Of a stretch of DNA of 64,000 bases, positions 57,006 through 64,000 are shown in pieces. A program made the translations under genes and the position numbers. The notes beneath the pieces are model-generated. The model was not told the origin of the DNA. It did no database searches and was given only the letters and a program-made list of their open reading frames with translations. Source of the DNA: Athripsodes cinereus (lineage: Eukaryota; Arthropoda; Insecta; Trichoptera; Leptoceridae); contig OX388321.1 in the NCBI GenBank assembly GCA_947579605.1, forward strand, positions 17,599,614 to 17,663,613, given 5' to 3'. Position 1 is the stretch's first letter. Each line of letters begins with the position of its first letter.

Positions 57006-57287
57006 CTCCGTAATACAGGAGAGACGATGGTCCTGGCTGGGACATGTTTTGAGAATGCCTAATGATGTTTGGCCAAAAAGAGCACTGTTCTTCCGTCCGC
57101 AGGGGTTCCGTCGGCCCGGGCGTCCCTCTTTCACAATACACCGTTCCTATGACAACGATATCAGACCGCAAGGAATGTCGTGGAAAGAGGTGACGCAATT
57201 GGCAAGGAGACGCTCTGAATGGAGGAGGCTGGTTTCTGCCCTGTGCTCCCGAGAGGAGCGTTGAGGGCGATGATGATGATGATGATG
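57006..57287 (+). mobile_element. 5'-truncated RTE-like LINE tail, second copy
   Basis: Bounded by an exact 12-bp duplication, attcataaaaat, at 56994-57005 and 57288-57299. About 97 percent identical to 991-1262 of the first copy. The frame 57049-57264 gives 'MPNDVWPKRALFFRPQGF', 'RRPGRPSFTIHRSYDNDI' and the final 'RRSEWRRLVSALCSREER', then the (ATG)n tail. Confidence 0.9.
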
Positions 57288-57299
57288 ATTCATAAAAAT

Positions 57300-57627
57300 G
57301 ACAAGACAAAAATTTCAGCACATAATATATATAATGTACAAAATTTCACGACGTTCAAAAGTAACGTACTGGGAATTCAGATATACCTACCTATGAAAAG
57401 GTTAATTTTTGTGCATACCGTTACAGTATCTCACACAAATAGAGTACCTACTCAGCGGACTATCTATTGATGATGCAGGCCGTCATCACTATGTAATAAG
57501 ATAACAATGCATTCAGAATGAGTAGAATGCTTTTCGAGTAGATTAACGGTGTTAAATAACACGAATCTACTCACGAAGACGATCTTAATCCAGAATTGAT
57601 ACAGAAAGAGTAGGAGATCTTTTTTCT
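57300..57627. other. Mostly unassigned DNA
   Basis: A weak minus-strand family C trace may lie at about 57428-57545. Nothing firm. Confidence 0.35.
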
Positions 57628-57630
57628 ATT

Positions 57631-57692
57631 AAAAAGATGTATCTGGGTTTTGTTATAAACCCGAATACAACCTTATACACCTTTCACAGTGA
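57631..57692 (-). repeat. SINE-A 3' fragment
   Basis: Only the last 60 bp of SINE-A ('tatctgggttttgttataaacccgaatacaacc', 'cacctttcacagt'), reverse strand. Confidence 0.75.
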
Positions 57693-57958
57693 AAATAATT
57701 ATACATACTTCACAAAACCACAAGTCAAAATCGATATTAAGATAATATAACAATTATAACAATAATAATAAAAAATATATATAATAATAATTCAATTACG
57801 TACCTAATAGATATCGCTGTCCCAAATACACATAATATACAAACAACCGTCGCAGAAAAAATACGTAAATATACAGAACTAGCAGGAGAAATAAAAAAAA
57901 TATTTGGCATTCTAGATCCGTTTATATAATACCTTTAGTCATGTCAGCTACAGGGGTA

Positions 57959-58242
57959 ACTTCGAAATCTTTAATAAATAATTTACAAAAATTAGATTTA
58001 CCGGTTAATTTGTATATTAAAATTCAAAAATCTATTATAATAAACACTTGTAATATTGTAAAAAAGTTTTTGAATACAGATATTTCAGGCACAATGCTGG
58101 TATTTTGATCCCGCGTTTTGAGCTTAATCCTTTGATATCCTGTATATCTGGATAGGTGATTTTTTCCCGGCATTAGACTGTTAAGTTTTTGTGTGACCAT
58201 GACTGATCATACGGAGACTTATCTGGTTGTATAATGCTGAGA
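57959..58242 (+). repeat. Tandem duplication unit 1 (284 bp)
   Basis: Starts acttcgaaatc and ends aatgctgaga. The next 284 bp repeat it with no difference that I could find. Confidence 0.92.
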
Positions 58243-58526
58243 ACTTCGAAATCTTTAATAAATAATTTACAAAAATTAGATTTACCGGTTAATTTGTATA
58301 TTAAAATTCAAAAATCTATTATAATAAACACTTGTAATATTGTAAAAAAGTTTTTGAATACAGATATTTCAGGCACAATGCTGGTATTTTGATCCCGCGT
58401 TTTGAGCTTAATCCTTTGATATCCTGTATATCTGGATAGGTGATTTTTTCCCGGCATTAGACTGTTAAGTTTTTGTGTGACCATGACTGATCATACGGAG
58501 ACTTATCTGGTTGTATAATGCTGAGA
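58243..58526 (+). repeat. Tandem duplication unit 2 (284 bp)
   Basis: Exact repeat of unit 1. Sequence beyond it (agtgtggatggca) matches the continuation of the related element at 60353, which shows that unit 2's right edge is the natural LINE context and the duplication was created at the aga/acttcg junction. Confidence 0.92.
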
Positions 58527-58555
58527 AGTGTGGATGGCAATTCTGCCGCCGCGTA

Positions 58556-59140
58556 TAAGTATAGTGAAAATCTATTTAATTCTGTGAATTCCACAAATTT
58601 ATAATATATCTATATTATATAGTATTGCACGGTCATTCTTTCAGTGAATATAATAGGTACGTAAATTCAATCCAATGAATTTGTCGAATAATCTGTTTAA
58701 TCTCGCTACCATGAAAATTTATAAAACTGAAAAATCCTAAATCCGCGAGCACATTCTGAATAGATTAAAGTCAGTCAAATCAGCTAACACAAAGCAGCCA
58801 TATGAAAGTGCACAGTCATCAATACGGAACATTCAAACATTTTCATTCGTCAATAGAAAAATATATAATTTGTAGAGAGAAAAATATGCTTTATAAAAGA
58901 TGAGAGAATTTTAATCACAATTTTCAGTTTGAAAATCTATTTACGTTTCACAAAACACAACGAATGAAGTTGTATTTACTATGGACAATTTAGAAATCTT
59001 AATGTTTTCTTAAGTGTTGCATAATATGTCGCAGGTGTATCTGAAAAAATAGCAGGAATAACCTTTCTCTAGTTTCGTGAGAAAAACTACAGACTGTGGT
59101 ATCCACCGAAACCTTTGAAATGGTTTAATGATATTAACGG
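58556..59140. other. AT-rich DNA, nothing recognised
   Basis: No gene or bounded element seen. Confidence 0.5.
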
Positions 59141-59592
59141 CAATCAGAAACCTCAATTGGAGAACCATGTCTACACAATGCAACATTGTGTAAAATCTAA
59201 TCGGAAGAAGTGAGAAAGGTGTCCCAACGCTTACGAATTGGCTCTAGGCTGGCTTAAGTGATGGTTGCTTCTAAGGTTTGCATAAAGCATCTTTCGATTG
59301 GTGGACCTTAAATCGTGACAGTGAGAATAGTGGAATTGGTGAACGTTGTCCATGGACACTGAAAGTGATCACTTAAGCCAGCCTAGAGCCAATTCGTAAG
59401 CGTTGGGACACCTTTCTCACTTCTTCCGATTAGATTTTACACAATTACAAATTTAGTTTGCATGTTTCTTACATGCAGCTGATCTGCTGGCTGCCCCACT
59501 TGTGGGATATGCCGTGATGGTATAGTATAGTATAGTATTTTACACAATGTTGTATTGTGTAGACATGGTTCTCCAATTGAGGTTTCTGATTG
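59141..59592. mobile_element. Foldback family F element, split by a family C insertion
   Basis: Terminal arms start caatcagaaacctcaattgg and pair with the right end. Arms of roughly 120 bp run through 'gaagtgagaaaggtgtcccaacgcttacg' type sequence and are almost perfectly complementary. The loop (about 59270-59360) is unique. A 91-bp family C fragment interrupts the right arm at 59446-59536. Without it and one duplicate, the element is 349 bp. Single-arm relatives are at 3285-3478 and 38535-38615. Confidence 0.85.
59446..59536 (+). mobile_element. 5'-truncated family C inside foldback F
   Basis: Bounded by an exact 12-bp duplication, attttacacaat, at 59434-59445 and 59537-59548. Carries the family's last part ('catgcagctgatctgctgg', 'gtgggatatgccgtgatgg') and a tail of TATAG units. 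The intact opposite arm of the foldback shows the empty site, so the limits are certain. Confidence 0.92.
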
Positions 59593-59775
59593 GTTTTGTC
59601 ATCTGCATACAAATCCGGTTAAACAATAAAAAAAAATAGTAAATATTCTAAACGATATTAACGGCGCCAATGTAAAATCAACCAGAATTATCAATATCGT
59701 ATACATATTGTAATGGTCTCAGTGCAGAATGTCATTTTTAAGATGATGATGATAATAATAAATAAAGCAAATAAA

Positions 59776-60380
59776 TACGTAAACATACAGAACTAGCAGA
59801 AGAAATAAAAAATATTTGGCATACTAGGTCCGATTATATATCCGATTAAATACCTGTTATGTTAGCTATAGGGGTAAATCCGAAAAATTTAATTTATAAT
59901 TTTCAAAATTTTAATTTACCAATAAGTTTATAAATCAAAATTAAAAAATCTATTCAAATAAATACTTTTAATATTGTCAGAAAGTTTTTGGAATTCAGAA
60001 TATATTTCAGGCACAATGCTGTGGGCCTAGTCAAAACACATGTAAGCGTTACGTTTTCGTTCAAATGTTGACGACGTTGCGAGAACGCGTCAATTTTCGT
60101 AGCTAAAATACACAAGTAGCTACGAAAATTGACACGTTCTCGCAACGTCGTCTACATTTGAACGAAAATTTAACGCTAAAATGTGTTTTGACTAGGCCCA
60201 CTGGTATTTTGAACTCGAATTTTGAGCAATATCCTTTGATATCCTGTATGTCTGGATATGTGAATTTTTCCGGCACTAGACTGTTAAGTTTTTCTGTGAT
60301 CATGACTGATCATAATATGGAGACTTATCTGGTTGTATAATGCTGAGAAGTGTGGATGACAACCCTGCCACCGCGTTAGA
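59776..60380 (+). mobile_element. LINE reverse transcriptase C-terminal region, diverged copy
   Basis: Same family as 57810-58555: 'KIFGILGP', 'NPKNLIYNFQNFNLPISL' and 'INTFNIVRKFLEF' are recognisable, with stops and frameshifts. Foldback G (60022-60200) interrupts it after 'ggcacaatgctg'. Confidence 0.78.
60022..60200. mobile_element. Foldback family G, short copy
   Basis: A 179-bp hairpin element, tgggcctagtcaaaacacat ... gtgttttgactaggccca, inserted in a LINE with a 3-bp duplication ctg (60019-60021, 60201-60203). The uninterrupted LINE sequence at 58086-58100 and again in unit 2 of the tandem repeat is the empty site. Arms of about 80 bp have a handful of mismatches. Same ends as 41142-41662. 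Confidence 0.9.
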
Positions 60381-60964
60381 AATAAGTAAATGACCGAAAG
60401 AAATCAAACATTTATTAGATTTAAAATAATATTTTTTTTATAATTGGATAGATATGAAAGTGATTCCAATTCATATCTGATACATCTGTCCATTATTTTC
60501 CATTTCTCTCATCTGATTCTACATATCCATATTTTAATATTCAATTTTATTATTTTTATTTTGTTTATTTTATTTCTCTGCTTTCCAATGTTTAATACAA
60601 CAAGGTCGTTCAAGAAATAGAAATAATAATATCAATAAACACACAGTGAATTTATAATATTTATATCAGCGTTTTCCTTATATTATTATTTTATTCCATA
60701 AAGAGATGACACTGACAACTATAAGGAAATTATGTATGGTTGTAATAGCTACTCAAAGCTCGTTTGGATATTATTCACTTGATAAATATTGGTTCTATAA
60801 AATAGTCTATAATCTTTAAGACCCTGTGAAACGCATGGACAGAAATGCTCTCGACCTGATAATTTTACAAGTTTACAATATAACTATAAATCTGTTGTTA
60901 ATGCTTATTTTTTTAAATAAGTTGCGTGACTTCTAGATAAAATAATAAAAAAGTTCCGCTCATT
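60381..60964. other. AT-rich DNA, nothing recognised
   Basis: No gene or bounded element seen. Confidence 0.5.
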
Positions 60965-61215
60965 GATAACATCACACTGTTTTTCTAAAAATGGGGTAGC
61001 CAGCGGACTTCAAAGCGTTAAGTAGTAATAGGATTATAAAAATCATTTTGTTTAGTGGGCGTCTTTATCTCAGAGGTGTGGTGTCTTCCTACTAACCCAA
61101 GCCATACATCATCTCTGAATGAAAGATTTTAAATTTCTTACACGGGGTATTTTTCGAATATCTGCCTTTTGACAGAGCAATCGAAAATTTCCAAAAAAAA
61201 TTGGGATATCTATTC
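60965..61215 (-). repeat. Family C SINE-like copy, decayed
   Basis: Minus-strand blocks 'ggggtagccagcggac', 'atcatctctgaatgaaagat', 'atctgccttttgacagag' and 'attctttgccggagactccacgga' in order, with an unrelated insert of about 80 bp near 61018-61095. Confidence 0.6.
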
Positions 61216-61649
61216 TTTGCCGGAGACTCCACGGATGATGTTAGTATCTAATTTCATTTTTTCTCAGGTACCGATATCATAAAAAATAACAAATGGATGT
61301 TATGAAGTGTTAATCATCTAATCTTCGTTTCATAAAATCAATTGTTATGCTTACATCACTAATCTGATTTTGAAAACAAATCCACACGTGCCATAAATGT
61401 ACCTAGGAACTAAATTGGTATTCAGAATTCCCAGATGCAAATGCGAAATCCCCTTAGGGAAAGTTGCTCCACAAATTTTAAGCTAAAACTAACTTTGAAA
61501 GTTGTTTTTACTGATTAGAAATACCTACCTATGTGTCGTACATCTATGTGCATATATTAGCATATATAACATATTCAAAAGGTATTACTCTAAATTTAGG
61601 TACAACTCTATGATCCTTTGACAAACTTTAGAAAATTATCTCTGTGCTC

Positions 61650-61845
61650 TCTATTTTTATCATTACGGCATTTTTCACGAATGCGGTAGACAGTGAACTA
61701 ACTACATGTAATTAAGTACTACAAGTAAAGTTAGTACCACAGTCATGTAAGAAACGTATGTAAACTGTCCTTTCTATGCCAATAAAAATAAGATATTTAA
61801 GTCATACCTCATCGCTGAACTGAAAATATTTTATTTCTTACTAGA
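61650..61845 (-). repeat. Family C SINE-like copy, decayed
   Basis: 'atcattacggcatttttcacg', 'atgtaagaaacgtatgtaaactgtcctttctatgcc' and 'cctcatcgctgaactg' on the minus strand. A small insertion separates the first two blocks. Confidence 0.65.
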
Positions 61846-61849
61846 TACA

Positions 61850-62545
61850 CCCGGCGTCGCCAGGGTGAATATCATAAAAAAAAATTCGTTATGGCAACAC
61901 GTGACAGCGGAACTCTCATACCAAACGTCACTTTCATACAAAATTACAATCTAAATTTCCGTTTTTCCTTTAGATTTTTCAAAAAATTTCTTTCATACAA
62001 ACCGTTTCCTGATAATTACAACTTACTTACTTCCGATGTCCGAACAGCCCTTGTAGGACCTTTGCCTCCGAAACAATAGATCTCCAAGCCTTTCTATCCT
62101 GAGCAATGGACTGCCAGTCGTCTTTAGCATTGAGCTCCTCTAGATTTCGGTTGATGTTATCTAACAATCTTTGTCTTGGTCTGCCTAACGGTCTTCTGCC
62201 CTCGGGTATATCCTGCAGAATACCTTTAGTCGCCCTTTCTTCTCCGGATCTAACGACGTAGCCAATCCATGGGATCTTCGGGATCTGATCTCACTTGTGA
62301 TGAAAGGTTGTTTAGTTGTGGAGCGAATTTCTTCATTACTTTTAAGCCTCCAGGTTCCTTCTGCAATACCTGGACGTGGACCCAATATTTTTCTTAGAAT
62401 TCTATTTTCAAAAGACAGAAGTCTTTGTTTTTTTCTGATAATTACAAACACAACAAAAAAAGAATCAGTCAATTCAGTTCAGCCGTTCTCAAGTTATTGG
62501 GGAACATACAAGGTCAATCCATTTTTATTTATATAGATTCGTAAT
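61850..62545 (+). repeat. Unclassified interspersed repeat split by a LINE insertion
   Basis: Left part begins 'tacacccggcgtcgccagggtg'; right part after 62447 contains 'cagttcagccgttctcaagttattgg' and ends near 'tatatagattcg'. These phrases recur in many arthropod genomes, but the class of element is not clear to me. It is interrupted at 62022-62434. Confidence 0.5.
62022..62434 (-). mobile_element. LINE tail with (TAAG)n end, TAAG family
   Basis: Bounded by an exact 13-bp duplication, ctgataattacaa, at 62009-62021 and 62435-62447. Minus strand: 'RLLSFENRILRKILGPRPG' and 'EGTWRLKSNEEI', then a frameshift and 'GRRPLGRPRQRLLDNI', 'EELNAKDDWQSIAQDRKAWRS', 'VSEAKVLQGLFGHRK' and a TAAG tail. The same last 140 bp occur at 52830-52968. 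Confidence 0.88.
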
Positions 62546-62710
62546 AAGTAATTTGATATTGAAAAACCAATTTTAATGTACAATTAATTCAATTATTTTA
62601 ATTCGTCATTCTTTTGACCGAAAGCCTTGTATGATTGTTAGCTTATTTCGTCTCTGTTTCAACTGTGATCTTGACAACAAAAATAATAATATTTGTTGCA
62701 CAATTTATAT

Positions 62711-62790
62711 ATGGCGCCGTTCAATGATCCGTGACCATCTCAAGGGCGCCGTGACTAAACAGTAGCGTTTTCAACTCGGTCCTAAATGTG
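62711..62790 (-). repeat. LINE ORF2 C-terminal scrap (CR1-like)
   Basis: Minus strand reads 'FRTELKTLLF' followed by 'GALEMV', then a stop and 'cggcgcc', parallel to the end of 45305-45585. Confidence 0.6.
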
Positions 62791-63189
62791 GTAGTAAAAT
62801 GATTCTCTCAATATTATTGACTATTCGTTGCTGAGTCATAATATTTTGCATAACATTAGCTATTTCTGTCAACAGTTTGTAAACACAAGACAATAGGCAT
62901 TTTTAATGACTTGAGTTAATTGTTGTATGGCAGGCGGCGCTATTCACAATAATCGAAGATATTTTATTATTAATGTCACCTTAGTCATTTCTTTAGACTG
63001 AAATGTGAAAATACTCATAAATTTTTAACGTTTTAAAAGCTCACCTTGAGATGTCGTCTATATTGTCTTATAACTCATAATAAAAATATTTCATTGATAG
63101 ACGGAAAGTAATTAAAACAAAAATATTCTCAGCTGTCTTAAAACGCGGCTTGGTTCAGATTTAAAATGAATTCGAGTTAGCGACAAATT
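62791..63189. other. AT-rich DNA, nothing recognised
   Basis: No gene or bounded element seen. Confidence 0.5.
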
Positions 63190-63300
63190 CAAAGTTTCCC
63201 CTGATTCCCTCACAGTAAACGATGCGTCAGGTGGATTTGAACACTAGATCTCTCAATTGCAAGTCCGAAACTTTACCATTACGCTACTGAACTCCTCACC
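63190..63300 (-). mobile_element. tRNA-derived SINE fragment
   Basis: Minus strand 'tagcgtaatggtaaagt' (A-box-like) and 'gtgttcaaatccacc' (B-box-like) are placed as in a tRNA gene. The 5' strand of an acceptor stem (ggagttc) finds no complement after the T arm, so it is a SINE head and not a working tRNA gene. It continues into a body with 'actgtgagggaatcagg'. Confidence 0.6.
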
Positions 63301-63720
63301 ACACGAATAAAGATTTGAATTAAAATAAAGTTAATGTTTTTGTAACGTATGTATATGTAATAGGTTAATTGCATTTAAAAATAATATTGTGTGTATGAAC
63401 TATAGTTTGCATCACAAAACGATATGACAAAGGTAAATTGTTGACATGATTGTTATCACAACCAACTTTCCGAAACTATTGTGATTACTTCAAGATGTTT
63501 CAATCTTAATTATCTTAAAAATCTCGTCATATTATTATCGATTGTAACCTGGTTTAATAAAAATGACATACGCACAACATCATCATTTAAATCATGCTCA
63601 ATGGGTGCAAAATATAATTAAAAAATTGGTTTTCCTTTTATATATATGATAACTGTATTAATATAAGACATACATTTTTACGAATGATTTTTTCTTCTAG
63701 ATATTCCTCTGCTTATTTTG
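63301..63720. other. AT-rich DNA, nothing recognised
   Basis: No gene or bounded element seen. Confidence 0.5.
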
Positions 63721-63835
63721 TATGGAGATTCAATAAGAACTTTCCATCAACTGTCTGCCAACATGTAAATATTCTATAATTTGATATTTAAATGTTGGCA
63801 GACAGTTGACGGTTAATTTTTCAAGAATCCGTATA
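63721..63835. repeat. Imperfect hairpin with strong inner stem
   Basis: The inner arms around 'tcaactgtctgccaaca' and 'tgttggcagacagttga' pair perfectly over 17 bp; a weaker stem extends about 35 bp outward with mismatches and bulges. Loop about 25 nt. The shape resembles either a short foldback MITE or a pre-miRNA-like hairpin. Confidence 0.6.
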
Positions 63836-64000
63836 ACATTGTGTTAACATGTTATATCAATGATCACATTTAAATATTTTTCGGGCGTGAATTTTGTGTT
63901 GAATGTGGACCAATAATCTTTGATTTATTCGTAAGAAAAGTATAATAACACGTAATTTTAGAAACATGGAGGTATATTATTAATTGTTTACTAGTTTAGA

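Larger units (their letters stand above)
57810..58555 (+). mobile_element. LINE reverse transcriptase C-terminal region with internal tandem duplication
   Basis: One frame reads 'DIAVPNTHNIQTTVAEKIRKY', 'TELAGEIKKIFGI'; after a frameshift 'IPLVMSATGVTSKSLINNLQ' and 'KLDLPVNLYIKIQKSIIINT', 'CNIVKKFLN'. The 'IDIAVP', 'SxTGV', 'L...IQK..I..TC.IV.KFL' order is the extreme C-terminus of a widespread arthropod non-LTR retrotransposon. The block from 57959 to 58242 is then repeated exactly at 58243-58526. A more diverged copy lies at 59776-60380. Confidence 0.82.

Noticed and set aside
40247..59536. Regularly recurring TAG-tailed blocks as a CRISPR-like array
   Set aside because: Copies are dispersed over 60 kb in both orientations with target duplications; this is interspersed-repeat behaviour in eukaryotic DNA.
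63210..63290. Possible tRNA gene on the minus strand
   Set aside because: A-box and B-box-like motifs are present, but the acceptor stem has no 3' complement. A SINE head fits better.

Overview
The window looks like insect nuclear DNA, most likely lepidopteran. It is very AT-rich, has no operons or prokaryotic-style genes, carries one spliced coding exon, and is crowded with short decayed transposable elements: non-LTR retrotransposon tails, tRNA-derived SINEs, one mariner, and hAT, piggyBac and foldback MITEs. The order is inferred from element types and sequence style, not from a marker gene.

Only one convincing host-gene piece was found: a first coding exon at 32989-33530 (+). It encodes a signal peptide, a CUB domain and the start of an EGF-like module, and ends in a GTAAGT splice donor. 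No later exon was recognised in the 30 kb that follows, so the rest of the gene is either far downstream or in short exons that could not be spotted. Upstream sequence carries three tiny ORFs linked stop-to-start (32885-32966), which would be uORFs if transcribed.

Region 1-12 kb: a 5'-truncated LINE tail with (ATG)n end, a hAT-like MITE, (TA)n and inverted repeats, SINE-B copies, a 1286-bp mariner with 27-bp terminal repeats and a broken D,D34D transposase, foldback MITEs at 8.8 and 9.6 kb, and two abutting copies of one MITE at 11.4-11.8 kb. Region 12-32 kb: further LINE fragments, SINE pieces, a perfect 105-bp-arm palindrome at 15.7 kb, a hAT-like MITE at 28.5 kb and a third copy of the 11.4-kb MITE at 29.3 kb. 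Region 34-44 kb: two SINE-A copies, a 651-bp piggyBac-like MITE with TTAA ends, an inverted cluster of a SINE-like family called family C here, and family C interrupted by a 525-bp hAT element that keeps a transposase C-terminus. Region 45-64 kb: a LINE with twin-priming inversion (47.3 kb), several LINE tails with clear target-site duplications, a nested stack at 56.5-57.3 kb, an exact 284-bp tandem duplication inside a LINE (58.0-58.5 kb), and foldback elements at 59.1 and 60.0 kb in nested arrangements.

The genes do not form a pathway. What can be learned is the mechanics of insertion: many elements can be bounded to the base because their target-site duplications survive (12 bp for two RTE-like LINEs and for family C, 8 bp for hAT, TA for mariner, TTAA for piggyBac, 3 bp for two foldback families). 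The least familiar items are family C, the hairpin inserts flanked by 12-14-bp direct repeats, and the foldback families. Families named A, B, C, D, E, F, G and the TAAG family are labels used only in this report. Nothing was searched in a database.
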